Below, one piece after another: positions 35,401-44,844 of a DNA stretch of 64,000 nt. The translations under genes were made by a program, and so were the position numbers. Numbering within the stretch: position 1 is the stretch's first letter; the number at the start of each line of letters is the position of its first letter. Source of the stretch: Alterisphingorhabdus sp051668705 (GTDB lineage: Bacteria; Pseudomonadota; Alphaproteobacteria; Sphingomonadales; Sphingomonadaceae); assembly GCF_051668705.1 (NCBI RefSeq), contig NZ_CP196351.1, positions 2,418,001 to 2,482,000 of the forward strand, in the 5' to 3' direction. The notes beneath the pieces were generated by a model. The model was not told the origin of the DNA, made no database searches, and saw only the letters and a program-made list of their open reading frames with translations.

Positions 35401-36885
35401 TCAGCCAGCGCCTTGTTTTGATGTCAGCACCGAAGCAACTGCGCTGCGCCAACCCGCCATGCGGGCATTGCGTGAAGCGTCATCCATTGCCGGTGTAAAG
35501 ACCTGTCCACCAGTCCGCATTTGGGCAGCACTGCCAAGATCAGGATATAAACCAGCACCTAAGGCCGCCAGCATGGCAGCGCCGAGCGCAGTGGTTTCGA
35601 CAAATTGCGGGCGATCGACCTCTATCGCCAAAATATCCGCCAGATCCTGCGACATCCAGCTATTGGCCACCATGCCTCCATCAATGCGCAGTCTTTTCCA
35701 ATCTGCCCCATCTGCTGCAAAGGCGGATTTAAGATCAGCTGTCTGATAAGACATTGCCTCCAATGCGGCGCGAACAATATGGGCCTTGGTCGCCGAGAAG
35801 CTGAGGCCCGAAATCGCCGCACGGGCATCCGCTTGCCAATAAGGTGCACCTAAACCTGATAAGGCAGGGACGATATATACTCCGGCATTGTCCGCAACGG
35901 ACTGCGCCAGTGCCTCGCTTTCACCCGCACTGACAATCATACCCAATTGGTCACGCAGCCATTGCATAAGGCTACCCGCAACAAACACGGACCCTTCCAA
36001 AGCATAATGGCGCTCACCATCAATTTGCCATCCAATAGTGGACAAAATGCGGTGCGCAGAGTGGCGGCGTTTTACCCCCGTATAGCTTAGCACAAATGCT
36101 CCTGTGCCATAGGTCGCCTTGGTGTCGCCCTCTTCAAAACAGGCCTGCCCTATCGTTGCGGCCTGTTGATCGCCTGCCATGCCGCAAATGGCGATAGGCG
36201 CATCAAAAATGCCTTCTGCTGTTTCAGCAAAACGGCCACTACAATCAGTGATTTCTGGTAAAATCCCCATCGGCACGCCAAATAATGCGCATAATTCTGC
36301 ATCCCATCGGCCATTATCAATGTCCATCAGGGCAGTACGCGCGGCGTTACTGGCATCTGTAATGTGCAGACCGCCCGTTAGACGAAAGACCAGATAACTC
36401 TCCACCGTGCCAACCGCCAAATTATCGCCAGCTTCGCGCAGCTGCGGCCAATGCTCCAGCGCCCAACCGATTTTGCTACCGGAAAAATAAGGATCGAGCA
36501 GCAATCCAGTCCTTTGTTGCACAACGGCCTCATGCCCTTCTGTCTTGAGATTATCGCAAATAGAGGCTGTACGGCGGTCCTGCCAGACAATGGCCGGGCA
36601 AAGCGGTTCACCCGTTTGGCGATTCCAGAATATGATAGTCTCGCGCTGATTGGTGATGCCGATGGACGCGATGTTCGCTCCGCCTCCGGCTTTTTCAACC
36701 ATCGCCCTTGCTGCTGCAAGACTATATTCCCAGATCTCCGACGCATCATGTTCAACCCGTCCAGGCTCTGGGTAATTTTGGGTCAAGGCATGTTGTGCGC
36801 TGCCCAATTCCTGACCATCAGCAGCAAATAACATTGCGCGCGTAGAGGTGGTGCCTTCATCAATCACCAATATTTTTTCGGTCAT
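35401..36885 (-). CDS. glpK: glycerol kinase
   Basis: Phosphorylates glycerol to glycerol 3-phosphate. The 494-residue FGGY-family protein has the N-terminal phosphate loop DEGTTSTRAMLF, GITNQRETIIFW, and the C-terminal RIDGGMVANSWMSQDLADIL signature region. Neither glpF nor glpD is nearby. The next gene on the strand is the alanine-elbow hydrolase-fold protein, starting immediately after the stop codon. Confidence 0.96.
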   Translation of the reverse strand: MTEKILVIDEGTTSTRAMLFAADGQELGSAQHALTQNYPEPGRVEHDASEIWEYSLAAARAMVEKAGGGANIASIGITNQRETIIFWNRQTGEPLCPAIVWQDRRTASICDNLKTEGHEAVVQQRTGLLLDPYFSGSKIGWALEHWPQLREAGDNLAVGTVESYLVFRLTGGLHITDASNAARTALMDIDNGRWDAELCALFGVPMGILPEITDCSGRFAETAEGIFDAPIAICGMAGDQQAATIGQACFEEGDTKATYGTGAFVLSYTGVKRRHSAHRILSTIGWQIDGERHYALEGSVFVAGSLMQWLRDQLGMIVSAGESEALAQSVADNAGVYIVPALSGLGAPYWQADARAAISGLSFSATKAHIVRAALEAMSYQTADLKSAFAADGADWKRLRIDGGMVANSWMSQDLADILAIEVDRPQFVETTALGAAMLAALGAGLYPDLGSAAQMRTGGQVFTPAMDDASRNARMAGWRSAVASVLTSKQGAG

Positions 36886-37083
36886 TATGCCCTCTTATCC
36901 ATCATCTTGGCTATGGGTTTTTCACAAACTCTTCATTGCCGTTTTACAGATGTGGCATGTAGGTCATTGACTGGCAAGCAGGATATTTGCACTTTGGTCT
37001 GCCTTTTGCTCCCCCTTCACAGCGAAGGCGTTTTAATCAAAATTAACACATTATTTGCACTCAGTAGCTATGCACATGCGGTT

Positions 37084-37611
37084 ATGTCTAAAGCCCCCCG
37101 CCTTTTGACCATATTGCTCGGCCTGCCTTTGTTGATGACACCATTGCAGGCCAGCCCGCAATGCCGGCTGTGCACGACCGATGAACAGGTGCGTCAGCAA
37201 GAACGCTCTGAAGCGTCGATACCCCTGCGTGTAGTGATTGAGGCCGACATAAAATTTAGCAGATTGGCACTAAACGGCTCATCCGGTGAGGCACGGCTCG
37301 ACGAAAATAGCGGCATTACCCGCACCGATGGCGGACTGATCAATTTGGGAGGGCTTTCACTAACGGGGTCTGCACGCATAACCGGTGAGCCTGGCCGCGC
37401 AGTGCGTATTGATTTGCCAGACCAAGTGCGCATGGTTAACCAAACTGGTGATCCAGCAGAGCTTACTAACCTTAGAACCAATTTACCAGCTCATCCTCGC
37501 CTTAATCAAGATGGTGCATTGTCTTTCCGCTTCTCAGGCACTTTACGCGTGAACAGCGCTAGTGGTGGAAATTACCGCGGACGCATCCCGATCACTGCCG
37601 AATATGAATGA
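37084..37611 (+). CDS. secreted DUF4402-like protein
   Basis: A 175-residue exported protein: signal peptide about residues 1-24 (LLTILLGLPLLMTPLQASPQ), a cysteine pair CRLC just after cleavage, and a beta-rich domain with FSRLALNGSSGEARLDE, a GSARITGEPGRAVRIDLP strand pair and a final GGNYRGRIPITAEYE. This closing strand is typical of DUF4402 proteins, which have a pilin-like fold. No chaperone or usher genes are near. The frame is open upstream to 36907, but the ATG at 37084 gives a proper signal peptide. Confidence 0.82.
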   Translation: MSKAPRLLTILLGLPLLMTPLQASPQCRLCTTDEQVRQQERSEASIPLRVVIEADIKFSRLALNGSSGEARLDENSGITRTDGGLINLGGLSLTGSARITGEPGRAVRIDLPDQVRMVNQTGDPAELTNLRTNLPAHPRLNQDGALSFRFSGTLRVNSASGGNYRGRIPITAEYE

Positions 37612-37660
37612 GCCGAAGCGCAATTAGCAACTAAAGCCGCTCCAACAAAATTTCACTCCA

Positions 37661-38689
37661 TCAGCGCCGCTTGCTGCGCGCCGCATTAATGGCAATGGCT
37701 GTGCATTCCTGGGTTAGCAAACGGATTGCATCCTGGCTGCTCTGCATCATGCGCCCATGCAAATCGATCAAACGTTCTGTAAGCCGCGCAACAGCTGCAG
37801 GCCGCCATCTTTGCAATTGCATTTGCACATTCGGTTTTTCTTTGTAGAAAATTCCTGCATATTGGATAGCTTTATCGCTGTCTTGGCCGGCACGAATGGC
37901 TGTATGGATTTGGCCTAACTTTACCGCCCGTGCTTCCAACGCGCGGAGCAATAATATGGGCTGCAGACTGCCATCGCTTAACCGCGCCAACTTTGCGGGT
38001 AATTGCGCCATCTGACCTGACATGATGGCGTTGAGAGCTGGCGCAAGTGCATCCTCATCCGTCTCAGCAGCCAGTTGGGCCATAACGACATTATCGACCG
38101 TTTTGCGGCCGCCCGGCTCGGCATCCAGATAGAGCGCAATCTTCTCAACCTCAATACCTGCCAATCGCCGGTCCAATCGCGTATATCGTGCAATAGACTC
38201 GGCTATTTCACGCGGCATGGCCAGGCCTTTTTCCTGCGCCATAGCCCGGATAGACTGCGCAACATGGCCTAATTCGGGTTGATAGCTGATACATCCCAAA
38301 GCATATTTTTCGCTCGCGACCAGCTTTGCCGTGGCAGACTTATCGGTAATGCCAGACAGCTGTACAATCACAGGGTTTTCAACTGTTTCAGCTTCTAACA
38401 ACATGGTAATGGCTGTCCTGCATTCCTCGCCTTTACCCACGACAAATAATGTTCTTTTATCACCAAATAGGGATAAAGATGCAGCCTCTTGCACCAAAAA
38501 CGCTGGATCTTCTTTTAATTGCGCGCCGCTAATATCCACTTTCTCTGCATCTTTGCCCAGATGCAAACGTGTTTTTTGCGCCAGAGCAGCGCTATTCGCC
38601 TCATCCGCGCCATAGAATAGAAATAATCTGATATCAGGGCCTGCTTTTGCCAAAGCCCCATTAAATTGATCGGATTTGACTTTCGCCAT
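37661..38689 (-). CDS. holA: DNA polymerase III subunit delta
   Basis: Clamp-loader wrench subunit that opens the beta clamp. The 342-residue protein has the degenerate AAA+ N-terminus (IRLFLFYGADEANSAALAQK), SLFGDKRTLFVVGKG, and a helical C-terminal collar domain with LLRALEARAVKLGQIHTAI. The gene lies 14 bases after lptE on the same strand; leuS-lptE-holA is a conserved order in proteobacteria. Confidence 0.95.
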   Translation of the reverse strand: MAKVKSDQFNGALAKAGPDIRLFLFYGADEANSAALAQKTRLHLGKDAEKVDISGAQLKEDPAFLVQEAASLSLFGDKRTLFVVGKGEECRTAITMLLEAETVENPVIVQLSGITDKSATAKLVASEKYALGCISYQPELGHVAQSIRAMAQEKGLAMPREIAESIARYTRLDRRLAGIEVEKIALYLDAEPGGRKTVDNVVMAQLAAETDEDALAPALNAIMSGQMAQLPAKLARLSDGSLQPILLLRALEARAVKLGQIHTAIRAGQDSDKAIQYAGIFYKEKPNVQMQLQRWRPAAVARLTERLIDLHGRMMQSSQDAIRLLTQECTAIAINAARSKRR

Positions 38690-38703
38690 AACCCCGCCAG
38701 CCC

Positions 38704-39195
38704 TTATTGTTCGCGGGCAAAAAGCGAAAGGCGCGTAACAATCTGGCTAGACACTTCGCGAGAGAGATTCTCCAACGCGGTATTCTCTGCTGCAATGGTG
38801 GCATATTCACTGCTGACCACATCAATACCGGCATCGGAACCGGCCGTAGCATCAAGCACAGTTTCACCAGTCGCAATATCAACCAGCTGATAGCGTGCAC
38901 GCAATGAGCGCCGTTCACGTGTGATAATGTCATTGGCAATAACGCCAAAACCCTCAATCCGGTCATCCAGTCGAACCACAAGCCGATAGCGCGCAGCGTC
39001 ACCAGAAACGGGCGCCAATTGATCGCTCAATTCATTGCGTACCAACCAACCCGCCTGACCCTCTATCGGATCAATCACAACCTGCCCCAATTGCTGGGCA
39101 ACAACGCCCTGTGTACCGCCAGAATATAGCGGCTGTAAGCCACAGGCGGAAAGACTGGCCATCATGGCCGTTATCAAGGCAATGCGAATCATCAT
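38704..39195 (-). CDS. lptE: LPS-assembly lipoprotein LptE
   Basis: Outer-membrane lipoprotein that plugs and helps assemble the LptD translocon for lipopolysaccharide export. The 163-residue protein has the lipobox ASLSAC, followed by GLQPLYSGGTQG, and a beta-alpha fold with YRLVVRLDDRIEGFGV and a last helix ALENLSREVSSQIVTRL. It overlaps leuS by 4 bases (ATGA). Assignment rests on fold pattern and conserved gene order, since LptE sequences diverge strongly. Confidence 0.92.
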   Translation of the reverse strand: MMIRIALITAMMASLSACGLQPLYSGGTQGVVAQQLGQVVIDPIEGQAGWLVRNELSDQLAPVSGDAARYRLVVRLDDRIEGFGVIANDIITRERRSLRARYQLVDIATGETVLDATAGSDAGIDVVSSEYATIAAENTALENLSREVSSQIVTRLSLFAREQ

Positions 39196-41747
39196 ATTAC
39201 AATATTGACCAACCTGTCCGGCACCACAATCACTTTGCGAATAGTTGCCCCGTCAATGAAACGCTGCACCTTCTCACTAGCAAGTGCAAGGGCTTCTGTC
39301 TCATCTTTGGGCAATCCCTTGGCAATGGTCAGCGTGTCGCGCAGCTTACCTTTTACCTGAATGGCGATGGTCGCTTCATCATCAACCAGCCATTTCGCGT
39401 CCGCCACGGGCCATGCCGCATTGGCGATCAGTCCATCTGCATCCATCTCCATCCATGCCTCTTCGGCCAGATGCGGAGTCATTGGCGCGACCATCAACAG
39501 CAACGCACGGATCGCCGTATTGCGATCAATGGAAGATTGCGATTTCTCAATCGCCGTGGCCAATGTGAAGATGCGTGCGACCGCTTTGTTAAACGCAAGA
39601 GCTTCAATATCCTCTGTCACACCGGCAATGGCTTTGTGCAGAGTGCGCAACAAATCTTTATCCTGACCGGCTTCGCCTGCCACGTCCTTATCCAGCATTT
39701 GCGCGATGCGCCAAACGCGCTGCACCAATCGCCAACTGCCCTCAATACCTGCTTCAGACCACGGCAGATCGCGCTCTGGCGGACTGTCTGACAGCATGAA
39801 CCAGCGCACAGCGTCTGCGCCATATTGATCAACAATCGGTTCAGGATCGATGACATTCTTCTTCGATTTGGACATTTTGATCACGCGGCCAACCTCAACC
39901 GGTTGGCCATCACTATCCAATATTGCGCCATCAGCACTGCGTGTCACATCATCGGGGCTAAAGAAATCGGGTTTCAGACCCTCCCCTTTGTCCCGGCTAT
40001 ATGTCTCATGCGTTACCATGCCTTGCGTGAACAGGCTTTCAAATGGCTCGGCAACATCCAACAGGCCGATATGCTTCAGCGCCCTAGTCCAGAAACGCGC
40101 ATAGAGCAGGTGCAAAATCGCATGCTCAATACCGCCAATATATTGCCCAACCGGCAGCCATTGGGCCACTTCCGCGGCATCAAATGGCTTGTCATCGGGC
40201 TGGCTGGCAAAGCGCAGAAAGTACCAGCTGGAATCTGCAAATGTGTCCAGCGTATCAGTCTCACGCCGCGCTGTCTTGCCGCATTGCGGGCAATCGACAT
40301 GCTTCCATGTCGGGTGACGGTCGAGCGGATTGCCAGGCACATCAAAGCTGACATCCTCTGGCAGCGTCACTGGCAATTGGTCTTTTGGAACTGGTACCAC
40401 GCCGCAGCTATCGCAATGGATGACAGGGATAGGCGTGCCCCAATAGCGCTGGCGTGAAATGCCCCAATCGCGCAGCCGCCATACGGTTGAGCCCTTGCCC
40501 CAGCCTTCGGACTCAGCACGGTCAATTACTGCTTTTTGCGCGTCCTGCACTGTCATGCCGGTCAAAAATTCCGAATTTACGATGGTGCCGGGGCCAGTAT
40601 AAGCCTCATTACCATCAAATTGTGCATCCGATGCGTCACCATCACTAACCACGCGCCGAACCGGCAGATCATATTTGCGGGCAAAGTCCAGATCACGTTG
40701 GTCATGCGCTGGCACGCCAAATACTGCGCCGGTGCCATAGCCCATCAGCACAAAATTGGCGACATAGACAGGCAATTGCCAATTGGGGTCGAGCGGATGA
40801 ACCGCTTTCAATCCAGTATCAAAACCGCGTTTTTCCTGCGTCTCCACTTCCGCAGCTGCCGTGCCTGTGCGGCGGCACTCCTCTGCAAATGCGGCAAGCT
40901 CTGCGTTATCTTGCGCCAAAGCCAGCGCCAAAGGATGATCTGCCGCAACGGCAACAAAGCTGGCGCCATAAATCGTATCAGGCCGCGTTGAAAATACGTC
41001 GATATTCTGATGCTCGCCTGCTTTTTCAACAAGCGCGAAACCGAAAGTCAGACCTTGTGATTTGCCAATCCAGTTTTCCTGCATGGTGCGGACTTTTTCT
41101 GGCCAGCCTTTCAGTTCATCAAGACCGGACAGCAAATCATCGGCAAATTGGGTTATTTTCAAAAACCATTGGTTGAGCTTGCGCTTTTCCACCAAAGCGC
41201 CGGAACGCCAACCGCGGCCATCAATAACCTGCTCATTCGCCAATACCGTATGGTCCACCGGATCCCAGTTTACCGCACTTTCCTTGCGATAAACCAGACC
41301 GGCCGCCAGCATGTCGAGAAACAAGGCTTGCTCATGGCCATAATAATCCGGCTCACATGTGGCCAGTTCACGGCTCCAGTCAAAAGCAAAACCTAACCGC
41401 TTTAGCTGGCCCCGCATATTGGCAATGTTTTGGCGCGTCCATCCGCCCGGATGCACACCCTTTTCCATCGCGGCATTTTCCGCCGGCATACCAAAAGCAT
41501 CCCAGCCCATGGGGTGCAGCACTTCATTGCCGCGCATCCGCTCAAATCTCGCGAGCACATCGCCCATGGTGTAATTGCGCACATGGCCCATATGGATGCG
41601 CCCTGATGGATAAGGGAACATTTCCAATATATATTTTTTCGGTTTGCCGCTGCTGCTGTCCGCCTGGAATGTCGCTTCGGCATCCCACTTTTTTTGCCAG
41701 CGTGTATCCGCTGCCAGCGGATTGAAACGCTCTGTCCCTGCTGTCAT
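39192..41747 (-). CDS. leuS: leucyl-tRNA synthetase
   Basis: Charges tRNA-Leu. The 851-residue class Ia enzyme has FPYPSGRIHMGHVRNY with the HMGH form of HIGH near residue 52, the CP1 editing domain (about 220-410, with the T-rich FSTRPDTIYGASF), a zinc-type CPQCG segment, and RVIKMSKSKKNVIDPE near residue 610. The length matches the bacterial family. It overlaps the lptE start by 4 bases and follows the DUF3576 gene after 51 bases. Confidence 0.98.
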   Translation of the reverse strand: MTAGTERFNPLAADTRWQKKWDAEATFQADSSSGKPKKYILEMFPYPSGRIHMGHVRNYTMGDVLARFERMRGNEVLHPMGWDAFGMPAENAAMEKGVHPGGWTRQNIANMRGQLKRLGFAFDWSRELATCEPDYYGHEQALFLDMLAAGLVYRKESAVNWDPVDHTVLANEQVIDGRGWRSGALVEKRKLNQWFLKITQFADDLLSGLDELKGWPEKVRTMQENWIGKSQGLTFGFALVEKAGEHQNIDVFSTRPDTIYGASFVAVAADHPLALALAQDNAELAAFAEECRRTGTAAAEVETQEKRGFDTGLKAVHPLDPNWQLPVYVANFVLMGYGTGAVFGVPAHDQRDLDFARKYDLPVRRVVSDGDASDAQFDGNEAYTGPGTIVNSEFLTGMTVQDAQKAVIDRAESEGWGKGSTVWRLRDWGISRQRYWGTPIPVIHCDSCGVVPVPKDQLPVTLPEDVSFDVPGNPLDRHPTWKHVDCPQCGKTARRETDTLDTFADSSWYFLRFASQPDDKPFDAAEVAQWLPVGQYIGGIEHAILHLLYARFWTRALKHIGLLDVAEPFESLFTQGMVTHETYSRDKGEGLKPDFFSPDDVTRSADGAILDSDGQPVEVGRVIKMSKSKKNVIDPEPIVDQYGADAVRWFMLSDSPPERDLPWSEAGIEGSWRLVQRVWRIAQMLDKDVAGEAGQDKDLLRTLHKAIAGVTEDIEALAFNKAVARIFTLATAIEKSQSSIDRNTAIRALLLMVAPMTPHLAEEAWMEMDADGLIANAAWPVADAKWLVDDEATIAIQVKGKLRDTLTIAKGLPKDETEALALASEKVQRFIDGATIRKVIVVPDRLVNIVI

Positions 41748-41798
41748 CTTTTGCCCCGATATGGGTGTTCAACACATTGTGCGCGTGATTAGCGCGGT

Positions 41799-42266
41799 TT
41801 AATTTACAATAGACGTACGACGCAGATCGCGGGCACGCGTTAGAATAATCTCTTCCAACTTTTGCACTGTTGCTGCCTTAACCGGCGCATCGACCCAACC
41901 GCCGCCTTGCGCTATCTGGCGCGATGCTGCAACGCGTAGCGCATCGGCCCGCAAATCCTGATCCAATATCGAAACCGTGATTTTTACGCGCTCATTAGGA
42001 TTATCTGGAGTCGCATACCAGTCGGTGACAATCACCCCGCCCGCGCTATCTGCGGTAACCAATGGTGCAAAAGATACCGTATCCAACGAAGCGCGCCACA
42101 AAAAGCCGTTAACGCCAATCTGCGTAATCCGTGTTTCCACGACATCAGCTTTGGGTTTATCGCCGCCGCCGCATGCCGCCAAAAATACAGACACGGTGCC
42201 GATCATGAGTGCGGTTTTTGCTTTACTGATATTGTTTTTTAAAGATCCGGCTACTGACAACGACAT
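41799..42266 (-). CDS. DUF3576 domain lipoprotein
   Basis: A 155-residue protein with a lipobox FLAAC (cysteine near residue 32), then a beta-rich domain with ITQIGVNGFLWRASLDTVSF, GGVIVTDWYATPDNPNERVK and a C-terminal helix QKLEEIILTRARDLRR. This pattern is characteristic of DUF3576, an alphaproteobacterial family typically next to leuS, as here. The ATG at 42266 has AGGAG 8 bases upstream; an earlier start at 42296 would add 10 residues. Confidence 0.92.
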   Translation of the reverse strand: MSLSVAGSLKNNISKAKTALMIGTVSVFLAACGGGDKPKADVVETRITQIGVNGFLWRASLDTVSFAPLVTADSAGGVIVTDWYATPDNPNERVKITVSILDQDLRADALRVAASRQIAQGGGWVDAPVKAATVQKLEEIILTRARDLRRTSIVN

Positions 42267-42716
42267 GGACCTGACTCCTGCATATATGTTGGCCATAAGA
42301 GCATAAGGCCGATTGGCCCTGAAACATCTTTATGGCGAAATTCATTTCGGCACTTTCGCACGGCTTTTAGATAGGGTTGGCCGGTACAGCAAGTGCAATG
42401 CGTCACACCGTCCACCAAATGCTCCCTTTCCAGCGCAAAAACCACCATATCGGGCCTGACTATAATATGAATATGAGCCAAAATGCCGCTGTCAGCATAA
42501 ATTCCGCTCTTCTCTTTGGTTCATTCACCAATGGCTCATATTGATTTTGGCATATTCTGCCCAAGGTAAGATTATCAGCATTGGCAACAATGTTGCGCAA
42601 TTCTGCGTCAAATATGTGTGACAATTGCAACAATACGTAACGAAAAGGGATAAGTAACGATTCAGTCAGTGCAATCGAACCATATATGATCTAATGATAA
42701 TGCAAGGAGCAGGTTA
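42267..42716. other. 450-base intergenic region between divergent genes
   Basis: No supported gene. A minus-strand frame of 76 codons (42251-42481) with a TTG start, and a 48-codon plus-strand frame near 42400-42543, lack ribosome binding sites and family resemblance. The right part is AT-rich and should hold the promoter of the 42717 gene; AAGGAGCAGG directly before that gene is its ribosome binding site. Confidence 0.45.
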
Positions 42717-43451
42717 ATGGCAGGAAAGATGAGGACAGCCTTGATGGCAGGTTCGCTCGTTACGGGCGTACTCATTGTCGTGCCTTCCGTCAGCCTTGCA
42801 TCAGATATTGACCTTGATGAGAAAACATTTTCTCTCAACCTCAGTGGAAATCTGGTTCCTTTCACACCTGCGGTAATTAACGGCGAAAATAACGACGTCG
42901 TTAAGCTTAGTGAGCTGAAAGTTAACCCCGCTTTTCAATTTACCCCTGCTGATGAAGATGGTCGCGGCACACGTGCTGTGACTGTTACGGCGCGATTGTC
43001 CGATGAAAAAGCGAGCGCGATCAATGTTCGTGAAGCTATTGTGAAACCTGGCGCTGGTTCCAGAGAACCAGTACAAATCACTCCAACAACCTATCGCTTG
43101 GGCGTTGCCAAAGGATGGCAGTCTTTCGCGCTGCCGAAAACAGTGCGCAATATTGATGTTCCTGAACTCGGTTCTCTGGGCGCCGCTCCATCAGCTGAAA
43201 GCAACAATAAGCCAAGCCGCTTTAGCCCGAGCATTGAACTTGATTCTACACCGCAAGTCGGCAGTACGCCGCGTACTTTTGGCGGAGAAACAAGCTATTC
43301 GGTTCAAGTCGGTGGCAGCTATAGCTTGAGCAAAAATCTGGATGTGACGGCTGGTGTCCGCTTGCGCGATGAGCGTGATCGCTTGGCACCGCTGACCAAC
43401 AAACAGAATGATAGCCAGGCTGTTTATGTGGGCACGCAAATCCGTTTTTAA
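42717..43451 (+). CDS. exported protein of unknown function with a C-terminal outer-membrane-like beta signal
   Basis: A 244-residue protein: signal peptide about residues 1-28 (ending VSLAS), a middle part rich in charged and polar residues, and a C-terminal region of amphipathic beta strands (YSVQVGGSYSLSKNLDVTAG, then QAVYVGTQIRF) ending in phenylalanine, the usual Bam recognition signal of outer-membrane proteins. At about 215 mature residues it could form a small barrel or only a partial one. No family is recognised. AAGGAG lies 9 bases before the ATG. The next gene is convergent. Confidence 0.82.
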   Translation: MAGKMRTALMAGSLVTGVLIVVPSVSLASDIDLDEKTFSLNLSGNLVPFTPAVINGENNDVVKLSELKVNPAFQFTPADEDGRGTRAVTVTARLSDEKASAINVREAIVKPGAGSREPVQITPTTYRLGVAKGWQSFALPKTVRNIDVPELGSLGAAPSAESNNKPSRFSPSIELDSTPQVGSTPRTFGGETSYSVQVGGSYSLSKNLDVTAGVRLRDERDRLAPLTNKQNDSQAVYVGTQIRF

Positions 43452-43473
43452 GCGGCGTCTACCCTTTTCATTG

Positions 43474-44064
43474 TTATTCTCTGGCCTTTGATAATCCGTC
43501 AATCGCGCCCCAACCATGGCAGAAATGCGCTATTCGCGGGAAGTTATCATGATTCACGCCGCCCAATGCGCAGACCGGCATATGGGCATGGCGACTAAGC
43601 ATAGCAAAACGCATTGCCCCTAAAGTCCGCGCATCTTCATGCGTACGTGTAGCGAAAACGGGGGAGCAAAAGGCCATATCAGCGCGCAAGCTGTTCGCTT
43701 GCCGAATCTCTGTCAAATTATGCACTGCCGCCAATCGCATAAGTTTAGGGCCGATTGCTCGCCCTTTCACCAAAGCAGATGGTGACCCGTAAACGCCATC
43801 CGCACCAAGACGCGTGGCAATAGAGGTATCACCTGACCAGACACATTGCAGAGCCCTATGCCCATATGCATTTTTTAGCTGTGTAAAGAGCCGCTGCCTC
43901 TCCGCTTGCGGTAAGTGATAGTGACGGAAAACAATGCCAGATAAAGGCGGCAAGGCAAGAATATCGCGCTCCAGCCGATGCTCGGTTCGCTTATCAGTGA
44001 AGAGCCAGACATGCGGCATAAATATATTATGCTTATGCAAACTGGGTATCTGGTCATCAAACAT
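43474..44064 (-). CDS. thiamine phosphate synthase/TenI-like TIM-barrel protein
   Basis: A 196-residue protein with the TMP-TENI fold: WLFTDKRTEHRLERD at the start, RLGADGVYGSPSAL, AFCSPVFATRTHEDARTLG (matching the ThiE pyrophosphate loop SPVFxT), and PVCALGGVNHDNF. Several ThiE active-site positions differ, for example GADGVHLGQ-D is changed to GADGVYGSPS, so it may be a TenI-like or specialised form. The start may be at 44064 or at a later ATG (44019). It is divergent from yggS with only 21 bases between the starts. Confidence 0.8.
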   Translation of the reverse strand: MFDDQIPSLHKHNIFMPHVWLFTDKRTEHRLERDILALPPLSGIVFRHYHLPQAERQRLFTQLKNAYGHRALQCVWSGDTSIATRLGADGVYGSPSALVKGRAIGPKLMRLAAVHNLTEIRQANSLRADMAFCSPVFATRTHEDARTLGAMRFAMLSRHAHMPVCALGGVNHDNFPRIAHFCHGWGAIDGLSKARE

Positions 44065-44085
44065 TTGCCTGCTATAGGGCAGAAA

Positions 44086-44784
44086 ATGAACGATGAAAAT
44101 AAAGATACAGATATGGCAGCCACCGAGACTGGCAATGTTTTAAGCACGGTGCATGATCATATTGCGAAACAGGCTAAACTGGCAGGGCGCAATGTTGACG
44201 ACATCACCCTGATAGCCGTTAGCAAAACACGGTCTGCTGACCAAATATCCCCTTTAATTGATAGCGGCCACCGCCATTTTGGCGAGAATCGCGTTCAAGA
44301 GGCAGCGGAAAAATGGCCGACGCTGCGCACATCGCATGATGATATTGTGCTGCATATGATCGGCCAATTACAATCCAACAAGGCCGCGGAAGCCGTAGCT
44401 ATGTTTGACATGATTCATTCGGTCGATCGCCCGTCTTTGATCAAGGCATTGGGCAAGGCCATGGCTGAACAAGAGCGTTATATCGATTGCTTGTTACAAG
44501 TGAATATTGGCGATGAAGAGCAAAAGGGCGGCTGCGCAATTGATGATATTCAGGCTCTGTTAGATGCAGCAGATGCGCATAAAGTGCCGATTATCGGCCT
44601 TATGTGTATCCCTCCTGCTGGCCAGGAAGCTGCGCCGCATTTCGCTTTACTGGATAAGCTAGCGAGCGAGAAAGGACTGGCTGAACGTTCAATGGGTATG
44701 TCCAGCGATTATGGCGTCGCTGTCACTTTGGGCGCGACATATATTCGTGTCGGCAGTGCTTTATTCGGGCCGCGTGAAGGATAA
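44086..44784 (+). CDS. yggS: YggS family pyridoxal phosphate-binding protein (PLP homeostasis)
   Basis: A 232-residue single-domain PLP protein of the PLPBP family, which buffers PLP and affects amino-acid and keto-acid balance without a known catalytic activity. It has the PLP lysine in ITLIAVSKTRSADQI, FGENRVQEAAEKW, HMIGQLQSNKA and the phosphate site MGMSSDYGVAVTLGATYIRV. The ATG at 44086 has AGGG 6 bases upstream; the frame is open further into the divergent gene. A terminator follows at 44814. Confidence 0.95.
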   Translation: MNDENKDTDMAATETGNVLSTVHDHIAKQAKLAGRNVDDITLIAVSKTRSADQISPLIDSGHRHFGENRVQEAAEKWPTLRTSHDDIVLHMIGQLQSNKAAEAVAMFDMIHSVDRPSLIKALGKAMAEQERYIDCLLQVNIGDEEQKGGCAIDDIQALLDAADAHKVPIIGLMCIPPAGQEAAPHFALLDKLASEKGLAERSMGMSSDYGVAVTLGATYIRVGSALFGPREG

Positions 44785-44813
44785 GACAGACGGCACATTA
44801 TGCGCCGCTTGCG

Positions 44814-44844
44814 ACAGGTCAGTCTGTATCTGACCTGTGTTTTT
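44814..44844 (+). terminator. intrinsic terminator of yggS inside the end of the convergent gene
   Basis: Arms ACAGGTCAG (44814-44822) and CTGACCTGT (44830-44838) pair perfectly around a 7-base loop and are followed by G and five T residues. It overlaps the last codons of the minus-strand antiporter gene (stop at 44819), so the hairpin is partly coding. Confidence 0.75.

Noticed and set aside
42251..42481. A 76-codon minus-strand frame with HCTCC in the long gap before the DUF3576 gene.
   Set aside because: It needs a TTG start, has no ribosome binding site and overlaps the start of the DUF3576 gene in another frame.
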